This document shows positions 18,607 to 28,504 of a stretch of 64,000 bases of DNA, piece by piece. Below the pieces are notes generated by a model. It made no database searches, was not told the DNA's origin, and saw only the letters and a program-made list of their open reading frames with translations. Numbering within the stretch: position 1 is the first letter of the stretch; the number at the start of each line of letters is the position of its first letter. The position numbers were made by a program, and so were the translations under genes. Location: positions 496,001 to 560,000 of the forward strand of contig NZ_PYWB01000001.1 of the NCBI RefSeq assembly GCF_003056345.1. Direction: 5' to 3'. Source of the DNA: Devosia submarina. Its GTDB lineage: Bacteria; Pseudomonadota; Alphaproteobacteria; Rhizobiales; Devosiaceae.

Positions 18607-18841
18607 GAAGTAGAACGAACCAATTGTTCGAGCATCGAAATATCTTGGTTGCTTACGCTTAATGGTTTGCAGCGGAAAGGGTCGCGCGCCCCCATTCCGC
18701 CATACTCGCCTTACCATCGCCTATTTGTGTTGCTGGAAAGTTACAGATGCTCGTTACTGAACTGTGATGCCCCTTGGGCCGCGACGTTGACTCAGGCGGC
18801 GAAGGTCGGCAGAGAACCTGTAGTAGGGCAGGGAAGCAGTT

Positions 18842-19543
18842 ATGAGCGAGGATCTAAAGCGGCAAGCCGCTGCAAGGGCGCTGGACCAGGTTCAGCCCGG
18901 CATGCGCCTGGGCCTGGGCACTGGCTCGACAGCAAGGCACTTCGTAGACCTTCTGGGCCAAAAAGTCGCCCAAGGGTTCGACTGCATTTGCGTCCCGACG
19001 TCCGAAGTCACCGCGCGTCAGGCGCAGTCCCTCGACATTCCCTTGTCAGACCTCGACCACCTCGATCGCCTCGACCTTACCATCGATGGTGCAGACGAGA
19101 TCGATTCCGAACTCAACCTCATCAAGGGGGGCGGCGGTGCCTTGCTGCGCGAAAAAATCGTTGCGGCTGCTTCTGATGCCATGATCGTAATTGCAGATGC
19201 ATCCAAGCTCGTTCAGACGCTGGGCCGCTTCCCTCTTCCCATCGAAGTCAATCGCTTCGGTCTCGGTGCAACCCGCCGTGCCATCGAGCAGGTCATGGCC
19301 GCGCATAGCGCACAAGGAGCGTTGCAGCTTCGCGAGACTGCGCCCGACACGCCCTTTGAAACTGATGGGCGCCATCTCATCCTGGATGCTTTTTTTGGCC
19401 GCATTTCGCGGCCAGAAGCGCTTTCGCGCGACTTGCTGGACATCGCAGGGGTGGTCCAGCATGGGCTATTCATCAAGATGTGCGAAACAGCTTACGTGGC
19501 GACGCCGGCCGGAATAGAAGCACTTAAGCGGCCACAGCCTTAG
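18842..19543 (+). CDS. rpiA: Ribose-5-phosphate isomerase A
   Basis: 233 aa enzyme that interconverts ribose 5-phosphate and ribulose 5-phosphate in the pentose phosphate pathway. Motifs [20 protein letters not shown] and [14 protein letters not shown] are characteristic and contain the catalytic aspartate, glutamate and lysine. It starts with ATG behind AGGGAAG. The DUF2059 gene starts 15 bases after its stop, and the pair ends at a strong terminator. Confidence 0.95.
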   Translation: MSEDLKRQAAARALDQVQPGMRLGLGTGSTARHFVDLLGQKVAQGFDCICVPTSEVTARQAQSLDIPLSDLDHLDRLDLTIDGADEIDSELNLIKGGGGALLREKIVAAASDAMIVIADASKLVQTLGRFPLPIEVNRFGLGATRRAIEQVMAAHSAQGALQLRETAPDTPFETDGRHLILDAFFGRISRPEALSRDLLDIAGVVQHGLFIKMCETAYVATPAGIEALKRPQP

Positions 19544-19558
19544 ACGAGAGGGAAAGAA

Positions 19559-20071
19559 ATGACCGGTTTGATGTTGCGCGGTAAAGCGCTCCTTGCAGTC
19601 GCGCTGAGCGCAAGCGTTCTTGCATTTGCCGCCCCTGCAATGGCGCAGGAAGTGCCGCCTGAGCAGCTCGCCTTGGCACGCAAATATGTTGATCTGACCG
19701 ACCGTGCGGCCGTGTTCGAAACCACCATGGTCGAGATCGCCATCGGCTCCATGCGCCAGATCGTGCAGCAAAACCCTGAAATTTCCGAGCAGACCAACAC
19801 CGCCATCGGCAAAGTCCTGGAAGAATTCCGCGGGCGCAAGAGCGAGCTGCTGGACCAGTTCGCCCGCGTTTATGCCGTTCGCTTTACCATACCCGAACTG
19901 CAGGAAATCGTTGCCTTCTATGAATCGCCAACCGGGCAGAAGCTGTCCATGGCCAATTCGGAAGTGAACATCGATCTGCAGCGCGTCATGCAGGTGTTCA
20001 CCAACAATGTGCGGCCTGAGTTTTTCGCTAAGGTCCGCGCCGAGCTTCGCACGCAGGGTATTGAACTCTGA
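19559..20071 (+). CDS. Secreted DUF2059 protein
   Basis: 170 aa. A signal peptide (residues ~1-30, ending PAMAQ) precedes a helical domain of the DUF2059 family, recognised by the stretch IPELQEIVAFYESPTGQKL. The function of the family is unknown; members sit in the periplasm. It has a good ribosome site (AGAGGGAAAG) and is co-oriented with rpiA, 15 bases upstream, so one transcript is likely. Confidence 0.85.
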   Translation: MTGLMLRGKALLAVALSASVLAFAAPAMAQEVPPEQLALARKYVDLTDRAAVFETTMVEIAIGSMRQIVQQNPEISEQTNTAIGKVLEEFRGRKSELLDQFARVYAVRFTIPELQEIVAFYESPTGQKLSMANSEVNIDLQRVMQVFTNNVRPEFFAKVRAELRTQGIEL

Positions 20072-20096
20072 TCCTGCCCCGGCAAGGCACCACCGG

Positions 20097-20122
20097 CCCC
20101 GCCTAGAGCGGGGTCTTTTTTT
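20097..20122 (+). terminator. Intrinsic terminator after the DUF2059 gene
   Basis: CCCCGC-CTAGA-GCGGGG stem-loop followed by TCTTTTTTT ends the rpiA-DUF2059 transcript. Confidence 0.85.
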
Positions 20123-20186
20123 GCGCTGTAACATTACCCATATTTATCGGTATTTGCCGATACATCTCGCCTGACCAGGAGCGCCC

Positions 20187-21566
20187 ATGTCCTTTGATTA
20201 TGATCTGATTGTTATCGGCGGCGGTTCTGGCGGTGTTCGCGCGGCCCGCATGGCGGCGAGCTATGGTGCCAAGGTCGTCGTGGTTGAGGAATACCGCGTC
20301 GGCGGCACCTGCGTGATCCGCGGCTGTGTGCCCAAAAAGCTGTATGTTTATGCATCCCGCTTCAAGGACCAGTTCGACGTCGCCTCCAGCTTTGGCTGGC
20401 AGGTAGACGCCTCCTTTGATTGGCCCACCCTGGTGGCCGCCAAGGAAAAGGAAATTACTCGCCTCGAGCACGCCTACACATCCAATTTGCAAAAGCCTGG
20501 CGTCGAGATCGTCAAGGACCGCGCGCGCCTCACCGGACCTAACAGCGTTCAGATTATCGGGCAGAACCGCGAGCTGACCGCGAGATACATCCTGGTTGCA
20601 ACCGGCGGGCACCCCTTCATCCCCGATATCCCTGGCGCAGAACTGGCCATCACCTCCAACGAGGCCTTTGATCTGCCGGCGTTGCCTCATTCCATCCTGA
20701 TCGAGGGTGGTGGCTATATTGCAGTGGAATTCGCCACCATTTTCGCCGGCCTTGGCGTCAACACCACCATTGTTTATCGCGGGGACCGGCTGCTGCGCGG
20801 CTTTGACGAAGACATGCGCATTGGCCTTGAAGCTGGGCTCGAAGAGCGCGGTATCAGGCTGATCTACGGAAGCACGATCACCGCTCTGTCTCATGCGGGA
20901 GACGACATTTCCGCCACATTCAGCAATGGGGTGACCGCCCCCTATGGCGCGGTGATGTTTGCCACCGGCCGTACGCCGAACACGCAAGGGCTGGGGCTTG
21001 AAGAAGCCGGCGTCAAGCTCGCCGGCAATGGCGCTATCGTGGTGGACGCCTATTCCCAGTCATCCGTGCCCTCCATCTACGCCGTGGGCGACGTCACAGG
21101 GCGCGTGGCGCTCACTCCCGTTGCAATCCGCGAAGGCTGGTACTTCGCCGAAACGCTGTTCAACAATAATCGGCAAGCCGTGGACTATGGCCTCATCCCT
21201 ACGGCTGTATTCTCCGAACCCGAACTGGGCGTTATCGGTCTCAGCGAAACCGAAGCGGCTGGGAAATGCGACATCGATGTGTACCTCACCCGCTTCCGCC
21301 CGATGATCAACACGCTCTCCAGCAGGACCGAGCGCATGATAATCAAGCTGATTACCGAAAAGGACGAGGGCAAGGTGCTGGGCTGCCATATCCTGGGCCC
21401 GGGCGCTGGCGAAATGATCCAGTTGGTCGCCATTCCCATGGGCATGAATGCGACCAAGGCCGATTTTGATCGGGCCATGGCAGTGCATCCGTCAGCCGCC
21501 GAGGAATTGGTGACCTTCAAGGCGCCGAGCTATCGCTATCGCAAAGGTGAAAAGATCGGCGGCTGA
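20187..21566 (+). CDS. gor: Glutathione-disulfide reductase
   Basis: 459 aa FAD enzyme that reduces oxidised glutathione with NADPH. The FAD dinucleotide fold (VIGGGSGGVRAARMAA), the redox-active disulfide GGTCVIRGCVPKK, the second FAD motif YAVGDVTGR and the C-terminal catalytic histidine in MAVHPSAAEE are all in place. A good ribosome site (AGGAG) precedes the ATG. It would supply reduced glutathione also for the Atm1-type exporter and the GFA protein elsewhere in the window, though that link is inference. Confidence 0.95.
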   Translation: MSFDYDLIVIGGGSGGVRAARMAASYGAKVVVVEEYRVGGTCVIRGCVPKKLYVYASRFKDQFDVASSFGWQVDASFDWPTLVAAKEKEITRLEHAYTSNLQKPGVEIVKDRARLTGPNSVQIIGQNRELTARYILVATGGHPFIPDIPGAELAITSNEAFDLPALPHSILIEGGGYIAVEFATIFAGLGVNTTIVYRGDRLLRGFDEDMRIGLEAGLEERGIRLIYGSTITALSHAGDDISATFSNGVTAPYGAVMFATGRTPNTQGLGLEEAGVKLAGNGAIVVDAYSQSSVPSIYAVGDVTGRVALTPVAIREGWYFAETLFNNNRQAVDYGLIPTAVFSEPELGVIGLSETEAAGKCDIDVYLTRFRPMINTLSSRTERMIIKLITEKDEGKVLGCHILGPGAGEMIQLVAIPMGMNATKADFDRAMAVHPSAAEELVTFKAPSYRYRKGEKIGG

Positions 21567-21660
21567 TGCCGGTTTGGCGTGGCCCGATTGCACTTGGCAG
21601 GGCATCCAAGCCTTGGTATTCCGCCATTCACGCTGTTGCGACCTGTAAGGACTTGCCGAG

Positions 21661-23037
21661 ATGACCAACTGGACCCCCGATAGCTGGCGCGCAAAGCCCA
21701 TTTCACAGGTCCCGGCCTATCCCGATGCGGCGGCCCTGGCCGAAGCCGAGCGGCAATTGTCGACCTTTCCCCCGCTGGTCTTTGCGGGCGAAGCGCGCGA
21801 CCTCAAGGCGCGCCTTGCCACCGTTGCGCGGGGCGATGCATTCCTGCTGCAGGGTGGCGATTGCGCAGAGAGCTTTGCCGAGCATGGCGCCGACCACATC
21901 CGCGACTTCTTCCGCGTTTTCCTGCAGATGGCAGTGGTATTGACCCACGGCGCCAGCAAGCCCGTGGTCAAGGTCGGCCGCGTCGCCGGCCAGTTCGCGA
22001 AGCCCCGCTCCGCCGACACTGAAACCATCGATGGTGTGGAACTGCCGAGCTATCGCGGCGACATCATCAACGCGATCGACTTCAACGAAAAGGCCCGCAT
22101 TCCCGATCCCGACCGCATGCTGCAGGCCTATCGTCAATCCGCGGCGACCCTGAACCTGCTGCGCGCCTTCTCCATGGGCGGCTATGCCGAACTGACCCGC
22201 ATCCACGAATGGACCGTTGGGTTCATGAAGGGCTCCAACTGGTACCCACGCTACGAGGAAGTGGCACGCAAGATCGATGATGCGATCACCTTCATGGGCG
22301 CGCTCGGCCTTAACCCCGACAACACTCCCGCCTTGCGCCAGACCAGCTTCTTTACCAGCCACGAAGCGCTCTTGCTCGGCTACGAGGAAGCGCTGACCCG
22401 TCGCGACTCCATCACCAATGATTGGTACGCAACCTCGGGTCACATGCTTTGGATCGGCGACCGGACCCGCCAGCCTGACGCTGCTCACGTCGAATATTTC
22501 GCCGGCATCAAGAACCCCATCGGCATCAAGTGCGGGCCCTCGCTCACCAGCGAAGATCTGCTGCGCCTGCTTGATCGCTTGAACCCAACTGATGAAGCCG
22601 GCCGCATTACGCTGATTGCTCGCTTCGGTTCCGACAAGATCAACGAACATCTGCCGCGCCTGATCGAAACCGTGCAGAAGGCTGGCCGCACCGTCGTTTG
22701 GTGCTCCGATCCGATGCATGGCAACACCATCAAGGCGTCCTCGGGCTACAAGACGCGCCCCTTCGAACGCGTCCTTTCGGAGGTGAGGTCGTTCTTCGAA
22801 ATTCACCGCGAAATGGGCACATATGCCGGCGGCGTGCATATCGAGATGACGGGCGACGACGTGACCGAATGTGTCGGTGGCGTGTCCGCCGTTACTGAAG
22901 CCTCGCTGTCGGATCGCTATCACACCTATTGCGACCCCCGGCTCAATGCCAGCCAGGCGCTGGAACTGGCTTTCCTTGTCGCCGAAGAAATCCACGTGCA
23001 AAAGCCGCCGCGTCGGCAGTGGGCAGCCGGCGAATAA
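21661..23037 (+). CDS. 3-deoxy-7-phosphoheptulonate synthase, class II
   Basis: 458 aa; first enzyme of the shikimate pathway, joining phosphoenolpyruvate and erythrose 4-phosphate. The plant/actinobacterial class II form is seen from [19 protein letters not shown] at the N-terminus, the metal-binding [12 protein letters not shown] and the C-terminal [18 protein letters not shown]. Class II enzymes are the usual form in Hyphomicrobiales. The kinase gene follows on the same strand after 84 bases but is unrelated in function. Confidence 0.95.
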   Translation: MTNWTPDSWRAKPISQVPAYPDAAALAEAERQLSTFPPLVFAGEARDLKARLATVARGDAFLLQGGDCAESFAEHGADHIRDFFRVFLQMAVVLTHGASKPVVKVGRVAGQFAKPRSADTETIDGVELPSYRGDIINAIDFNEKARIPDPDRMLQAYRQSAATLNLLRAFSMGGYAELTRIHEWTVGFMKGSNWYPRYEEVARKIDDAITFMGALGLNPDNTPALRQTSFFTSHEALLLGYEEALTRRDSITNDWYATSGHMLWIGDRTRQPDAAHVEYFAGIKNPIGIKCGPSLTSEDLLRLLDRLNPTDEAGRITLIARFGSDKINEHLPRLIETVQKAGRTVVWCSDPMHGNTIKASSGYKTRPFERVLSEVRSFFEIHREMGTYAGGVHIEMTGDDVTECVGGVSAVTEASLSDRYHTYCDPRLNASQALELAFLVAEEIHVQKPPRRQWAAGE

Positions 23038-23121
23038 GGCAAGGTCTCGACTTGCCCGCGTGAAGTGGGCGGGCCGTCTTGCCGCCGCCGAAATCACCCA
23101 ATCCGCCAATGGAAGCCGCGA

Positions 23122-25023
23122 ATGCCTCATCATCTCTTTCCCGCGGCGACACCTGAAACCCTGGAGCGGCTTGGAGAAATCCCGCTGCTCAAGCTCATCA
23201 GCAATTTCGATTGGTCCTTGACCCCTCTAGGGGCGATCACGGGCTGGTCAGAAAGCCTCAAGGGCGCGGTACGGGTAATGATGACCAGTTCCACCGCCAT
23301 GGCCATGCTGATCGGCGAGGAAGGTATTCTCGTCTACAACCAGGCCTATGCTGATTTCGTCGGTACGCGTCACCCCGAGATCTTCGGCATGCCGGCAGTC
23401 CAGGCCTGGCCCGAAGCCGCCGCATTTAATCACGACAAAATCGAGCGCGGTCTTGCCGGGCTATCCACCAGCCTGCCTGCTGCAGAGATGACGCTCAACC
23501 TCAACGGTCAGCCCGAAACATTCTGGCTTGAGCTGCACTATAGCCCCGTCATGGGCGATGATGGCCTCCCCCTGGGCTCGCTCGCCATCCTGCACGACAT
23601 CACAGATCGCATGATGGCCGAAAAGGCCCTGGCTCGCAGTGAAGAGCGGCTTTCCCTGGCTCTCAACGGCTCCACCCTGGTCGGGACCTGGGACTGGGAT
23701 GTGAGCGGCGACGTGGTCACCGCCGACGACAAGTTCGCCCAGATGTACAATCTTGATCCGCTGCGCGCCGGCCTGGGCGTTCCGGTCAGTGATTTCGTGC
23801 GGGCCATCCATCCCGACGATGCCGGGCGGGTCAACAAGGAGATCGAGGAGGCACTGCAAACGGGTGGCCAGTTGCGCTCCGAGTATCGCCTTGTGGGCGC
23901 CAACGGAGAGATCAGCTGGGTTGTCGCTTCCGGAAGGCCGCGCATGGGCCCGGATGGGCGTGCCGAGCGTTTTCCTGGCGTGGTGTTCGACGTTACTGAG
24001 CAACGCCGCATTGCCGAAGCCCTCCAGCAGAGCGAACTGCAATTTCGCACATTGGCGGACACCATGCCCCAAATGGTATGGTCCACACTGCCCAATGGCT
24101 ATCACGATTACTATAATGCGCGCTGGTACGAGTTCACCGGCGTTCCCGTGGGCAGCACGGATGGCGAGGCCTGGAACGATATGTTCCATCCCGATGACCA
24201 GGAGCGCGCGCGCGAAGTCTGGATGCATTCGCTGCAGACCGGAGAACCCTACGAAATCGAGTACCGGCTCAAGCATCATAGCGGCGTTTACCGCTGGACG
24301 CTTGGTCTCGCACAGCCCATTCGCGATTCAGCGGGCAATATCGTGCGTTGGTTTGGCACCTGCACCGACATTCACCAGGCCAAGATCGCCGCCGAAGAAC
24401 GCGAGCTTGTGGCCCAGGAACTAAGTCATCGCATCAAGAACATCTTCGCCGTTCTGAACGGCATCATCAGCCTTTCCGCACGCAGCCGGCCCGAGATCAA
24501 GCCCTATGCCGACGAACTACGGCAGCGCATTTTCGCCTTGGGAGAGGCACACGACTATATCCGTCCCCGCTCTCATGCCTCGGCTGCGGCCGGCGGCCGG
24601 GGTACGCTCAAGGAACTCGTAGAGCGGCTGATGCAGCCCTATCGGGCCGCCAATGGCGACAGGATGGAGATCATCGGCGATGATGTTGTGATCGACGATG
24701 CTGCCGCAACGCCCTTGGCCATGCTGTTCCACGAATTGGCCACCAATGCTGCCAAATATGGTTCATTGAGCGCCACGGAGGGCAGGGTGGTCCTCACCGG
24801 ATCCCAGTCCGGCGATTACTACCACCTGTCCTGGAAAGAAATCGGGGGTCCCCCGCTCGAGGGAACAGCAGCTAAGGGCAGCTTTGGTTCAAGGATGATC
24901 GAGCTCAGCGTCCAGGGGCAGCTCAGTGGCAAGCTCGAGCGCTTCTGGGAGCCCGACGGCCTTCGGGTCGAGATCGACCTGCCCCTGCAAGGACTGCAAC
25001 GCTCCGCTCGTCTGCAAAACTAG
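23122..25023 (+). CDS. Soluble PAS-domain histidine kinase of the HWE family
   Basis: 633 aa without membrane helices. Three PAS-like domains lie at roughly residues 15-165, 175-300 and 305-425. The kinase domain has the HWE-type phosphorylation box LSHRIKNIFAVLNGI (His near 434), the ATPase asparagine motif FHELATNAAKYG and the WKE motif in LSWKEIGGPP that gives the family its name. The start is the ATG at 23122. It faces a single-domain response regulator whose stop overlaps its own by four bases; the pair may form a two-component system. PAS ligands are unknown; no LOV cysteine motif is visible. Confidence 0.9.
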   Translation: MPHHLFPAATPETLERLGEIPLLKLISNFDWSLTPLGAITGWSESLKGAVRVMMTSSTAMAMLIGEEGILVYNQAYADFVGTRHPEIFGMPAVQAWPEAAAFNHDKIERGLAGLSTSLPAAEMTLNLNGQPETFWLELHYSPVMGDDGLPLGSLAILHDITDRMMAEKALARSEERLSLALNGSTLVGTWDWDVSGDVVTADDKFAQMYNLDPLRAGLGVPVSDFVRAIHPDDAGRVNKEIEEALQTGGQLRSEYRLVGANGEISWVVASGRPRMGPDGRAERFPGVVFDVTEQRRIAEALQQSELQFRTLADTMPQMVWSTLPNGYHDYYNARWYEFTGVPVGSTDGEAWNDMFHPDDQERAREVWMHSLQTGEPYEIEYRLKHHSGVYRWTLGLAQPIRDSAGNIVRWFGTCTDIHQAKIAAEERELVAQELSHRIKNIFAVLNGIISLSARSRPEIKPYADELRQRIFALGEAHDYIRPRSHASAAAGGRGTLKELVERLMQPYRAANGDRMEIIGDDVVIDDAAATPLAMLFHELATNAAKYGSLSATEGRVVLTGSQSGDYYHLSWKEIGGPPLEGTAAKGSFGSRMIELSVQGQLSGKLERFWEPDGLRVEIDLPLQGLQRSARLQN

Positions 25024-25427
25024 ACAGCCTGGGCAAACAATTGTAGCCGGCGCGGCGGTGATGCATCGCCCGCCTGCCGCTGCGACACGGCAAAAGCCAC
25101 AGCCGCACGCAGATCACTATCCGTAACAGGCTTTGGAAGAACGCCGATCGTTCCGGGTACACCCTGTCCCAATTGGGACGGATTGGCTGTCATGAACAGC
25201 ACGGTAACGCCATGGGCTTCCGCCAAGGCCTTGCCAATTGCCATGCCGGTGGGGCCGTCGCGGAGGTTCAGGTCAACAAGGGCGACATCGCTTTCCGTGC
25301 CCAGCTCCAGCGCCGTCTGCCGGTCGGGAGCAATGCCCGCCGTTTGAAAGCCCATATCACCGATCACATGCTCGATCTCTGTCGCGACGAAGATCTCGTC
25401 TTCAACAACCAATATCCGACAAGTCAT
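25020..25427 (-). CDS. Single-domain response regulator
   Basis: 135 aa, only a receiver domain. The acidic pair is in VVEDE, the phosphorylated aspartate in VALVDLNLRDG (about residue 52), the threonine in LFMTANPS and the lysine in LPKPV, so it should be phosphorylated. There is no output domain, as in the small receivers that pass phosphate between HWE kinases and other regulators in alphaproteobacteria. It is convergent with the HWE kinase gene, which is its likely partner. Confidence 0.88.
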   Translation of the reverse strand: MTCRILVVEDEIFVATEIEHVIGDMGFQTAGIAPDRQTALELGTESDVALVDLNLRDGPTGMAIGKALAEAHGVTVLFMTANPSQLGQGVPGTIGVLPKPVTDSDLRAAVAFAVSQRQAGDASPPRRLQLFAQAV

Positions 25428-25642
25428 TCAAATCACTCTTCGACGCGCTGCCTTCTGGCACTCGACCGCTGCCTTGACGCGGCCAGCCCCGCTTATCGCA
25501 CATAATGGTCGTGCCGCCATGCGGTTTGTGCGTCAGCATGCGATCAACTCACAACTACCGTGTTGGTGCCGCTTAGCGGAACATTAACCCTAATAAGTGA
25601 TCAATAGCGCGTCACCCAATGGGTTTTGTTCTGGAGTCTTCC

Positions 25643-26716
25643 ATGTCCCGCTCGCTGCTAGGCACCACTGCGATCCTCTCGCTCACTGCCGCCATGCCCG
25701 CCCTAGCCGCGGACTATTTCGGCAGCTTCCAGGAAATTCGCCCGGCTTATGCTCAGGACTGGGGCGTAGCAGAGGACTCCCTGCAGTTCGAAGCGGGTGT
25801 GCGTTACTGGTATTCCCTAGGCGAGCAGGAGCACAATATTGGTCCCAACTCGGAAACCATGAACACCAAAACCAATTCGGGCGAGGCGTTCGTGCGGATC
25901 GATGACAAGATGACCCGGTCCTACCTAGAAGCAACGGGCGGGTATGGTATTGCCCACGATGGCGACTACAGCACCAACGGTGGTGTGAGTCTGGATTTGC
26001 CCGCCGCTCGCCTGGGCTACATCGGCGCCGACTTCGGTTGGCTGCCCTTTGGCAGCGACAGTGCCAGCTTCGGTTTTGTTACGGGATACCAGTACACCAA
26101 TGACTCTCCTGACACAGGCCGAGTTGATTTCACCACGGCCGAAACAGCGGGCGACATCTCGTGGTCCGATCAGACTGGTGATTGGAGCGTTGGTGGCGAC
26201 AGCGAGATCAACAATTTCGACGTCCACGCCCTTAAGCTCGGCCTTGCTGGACGCTTTGACGCTGATGTGTTTGACATTACCGGCGAAGCTTACGCGACAC
26301 CCTATGCTTGGGTAAGCGGTACATACGGCGCCTACGACGCCGGCTTCACAGACGGATATGCCGGCGGACCAAACGGAATGAGTTTTCTGCAGGGCTCGGC
26401 TGCCTCCATCAACGGGTTCGGCTACGGTGTCGGCGGCAAGCTGATGGTGGGCTTTCACCCCACGGAGAACCTGACCATCCGTGTGGGCGGCCGGGCGTCC
26501 TATCTTCAGGGTCAGTACGACGCCACCTATGACGTGGCAACTGTCACCCACCCCACCAGCAATCCCGACACGATAGACCCCGATACAGGTATGGCAATCC
26601 CAGCCGATCCAGCTTACGGACCGCCAACTCTGAGCCGTCAGACCTATATCAGTGACAACAATCCCTTCTCCATGCTTCGCTATGGCGGCCTGCTGGAAGT
26701 CTCCGGCCGCTTCTAG
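25643..26716 (+). CDS. Outer membrane beta-barrel protein
   Basis: 357 aa. A signal peptide (to PALAAD, residue ~22) is followed by long alternating beta strands rich in Gly, Tyr and Asp, ending in the phenylalanine-terminated strand LLEVSGRF, the classical C-terminal signal for outer membrane insertion. It fits the general opacity-like barrel class of alphaproteobacteria. The ATG at 25643 has a TGGAG ribosome site; an in-frame ATG 24 bases upstream is less likely. The function is unknown, and it is monocistronic. Confidence 0.75.
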   Translation: MSRSLLGTTAILSLTAAMPALAADYFGSFQEIRPAYAQDWGVAEDSLQFEAGVRYWYSLGEQEHNIGPNSETMNTKTNSGEAFVRIDDKMTRSYLEATGGYGIAHDGDYSTNGGVSLDLPAARLGYIGADFGWLPFGSDSASFGFVTGYQYTNDSPDTGRVDFTTAETAGDISWSDQTGDWSVGGDSEINNFDVHALKLGLAGRFDADVFDITGEAYATPYAWVSGTYGAYDAGFTDGYAGGPNGMSFLQGSAASINGFGYGVGGKLMVGFHPTENLTIRVGGRASYLQGQYDATYDVATVTHPTSNPDTIDPDTGMAIPADPAYGPPTLSRQTYISDNNPFSMLRYGGLLEVSGRF

Positions 26717-26836
26717 CACGGGAGCGGCAAGCGTCTTTGCCTGCTTGCCCTCCATCGGGTGAGGCGATAAGCCTTTGCGCGCGCCACCTTCGGCCGGCGC
26801 GCCAAGCTCTTACTCAGCCAGCGAGCCCGTATAGCA

Positions 26837-28504
26837 GTGACAGACCACCTCCGAATTGCGCTCGCCCAGCTCAATCCCAAGGTGGGGGACCTGCCTGGCA
26901 ACCTCGCGCTGGCCCGCGCGGCACTGGATGACGCGATCGCCGCTGGTGCCGACATCCTGATGTTCCCCGAGCTGTTCCTGACCGGCTATTTTCCCGACGA
27001 TCTGCTGTTCAAGCCCAAGTTCATCTCCGACGCAATGCAAGCGGCGCGCGATTTGGCTGCGCAAACCGCGGGCACCGATCTCGCGCTGATCTTGCCCAGC
27101 GTCTGGTTCGAGAAAGCCTGCCTCTACAACGCAGTGCTCGTTGCCGAAGGGGGCGAAATCACCGCCATCCGCTTCAAACGCGAACTGCCCGATGCCGACG
27201 TTTTTTATGAAAAGCGCTATTTCACGCCCGGCCCACCGCCCGATCCGGTGACCATCAAAGGCGTACCGATCGGCATCCCGATCTGCGAGGATATCTGGCA
27301 CCCCAATGTGTGCGAACACCTCGCCATGCGCGGAGCGCAGCTCCTGCTCTGCCCCAATGGCTCGCCATTTTGGTCCAACAAGCAGCACATCCGCAAGGAA
27401 CTGGTCCGTAACCGCGTTGCTGAGCACGACATCCCCTTGCTCTACCTCAATCAAGTCGGCGGTCAGGACGAACTGGTTTTCGATGGCGCATCCTTTGCCA
27501 TGGAGCCGGGAAACAAACTGGCGTTCCAGGGCAAATCCTTCCAGCCCGATTTCATCGTCTCAGACTGGACCCTTGGCGAGAACGGCTGGACCTGCACAAA
27601 TGGTCAGGTCACCGAGCTTCCCTCGCCAGATGAAGCACCCTGGATGGCCTGCGTGCTTGGCCTGCGCGATTATCTCCGCAAGAACGGCTTCAAGCATGTT
27701 GTTCTGGGCCTTTCCGGCGGCATAGACAGTGCTGTCGTCGCCGCCATGGCCGTCGATGCGTTGGGCGCGGAAAACGTGCATTGCATCATGCTGCCCTATC
27801 GCTACACCTCCGAAGCAAGCCTCAAGGACGCCAAGGATTGCGCCGAGCGTCTCGGCGTGCGCTACGACGTCGTCTCCATCGGTAACCCGGTGGACAACGC
27901 CCTGGCTGAACTCGCCCCCATCTTCGACAATCGCCCGGCAGACTTGGCGGAAGAAAACATCCAGTCCCGCATGCGTGGCCTTGTCCTTATGGCCGTCAGC
28001 AACAAGCTCGGCTCCATGCTCCTCACCACGGGCAATAAATCCGAGATGGGCGTGGGTTACGCCACCATCTATGGGGATATGAACGGCGGCTATAACCCCC
28101 TTAAGGACATGTTCAAGATGGAGGTCTATCGCCTCGCCGCCTGGCGCAACAGCCATCGCCCGGTCGATTGCCTGGGCCCCAAGGGCGATGTGATCCCGCA
28201 AGCCATCATCGACAAGGCGCCTAGCGCCGAACTGCGCCCTAACCAGACCGACCAGGATAGCCTGCCGCCTTATCCCGTGCTCGACGAAATCCTCACCGCC
28301 ATCGTTGAGGACGAGCTGCCGCTCGAAACGCTGGTCGAGCGCGGGCACGATCGTGCGCTGGTTGAACGCATCGAGCGCCTGCTCAACCTCGCCGAATACA
28401 AGCGCCGCCAGTCCGCCCCCGGTCCCAAGCTGACCGTCAAGGCTTTCGGACTGGGCCGTCGCTATCCCATCACCAATGGCTACAAGGATCGGACCCTGGG
28501 ATGA
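26837..28504 (+). CDS. nadE: Glutamine-dependent NAD+ synthetase
   Basis: 555 aa, two domains: an N-terminal nitrilase-fold glutaminase (Glu in FPELFLTGYFPDD, Lys in FKRELPD, Cys in PICEDIW) and a C-terminal ATP-dependent amidotransferase (SGGIDSAVVAAMAVDA). It converts deamido-NAD to NAD+. The start is a GTG at 26837. The stop overlaps the start of gltX (ATGA at 28501-28504), so the two are translationally coupled. Confidence 0.95.
   Translation: MTDHLRIALAQLNPKVGDLPGNLALARAALDDAIAAGADILMFPELFLTGYFPDDLLFKPKFISDAMQAARDLAAQTAGTDLALILPSVWFEKACLYNAVLVAEGGEITAIRFKRELPDADVFYEKRYFTPGPPPDPVTIKGVPIGIPICEDIWHPNVCEHLAMRGAQLLLCPNGSPFWSNKQHIRKELVRNRVAEHDIPLLYLNQVGGQDELVFDGASFAMEPGNKLAFQGKSFQPDFIVSDWTLGENGWTCTNGQVTELPSPDEAPWMACVLGLRDYLRKNGFKHVVLGLSGGIDSAVVAAMAVDALGAENVHCIMLPYRYTSEASLKDAKDCAERLGVRYDVVSIGNPVDNALAELAPIFDNRPADLAEENIQSRMRGLVLMAVSNKLGSMLLTTGNKSEMGVGYATIYGDMNGGYNPLKDMFKMEVYRLAAWRNSHRPVDCLGPKGDVIPQAIIDKAPSAELRPNQTDQDSLPPYPVLDEILTAIVEDELPLETLVERGHDRALVERIERLLNLAEYKRRQSAPGPKLTVKAFGLGRRYPITNGYKDRTLG

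Noticed and set aside
18616-18630. CGAAC-N5-GTTCG repeat as a LexA site
   Set aside because: The alphaproteobacterial SOS box is a direct GTTC-N7-GTTC repeat; this is a short inverted repeat with different spacing, upstream of a cell-wall gene.
25579-25618. EcfG-type stress promoter (GGAAC ... CGT) before the outer membrane protein gene
   Set aside because: GGAAC is present, but the distance to the next CGT-like element is about 25 bases rather than the 16-17 needed.
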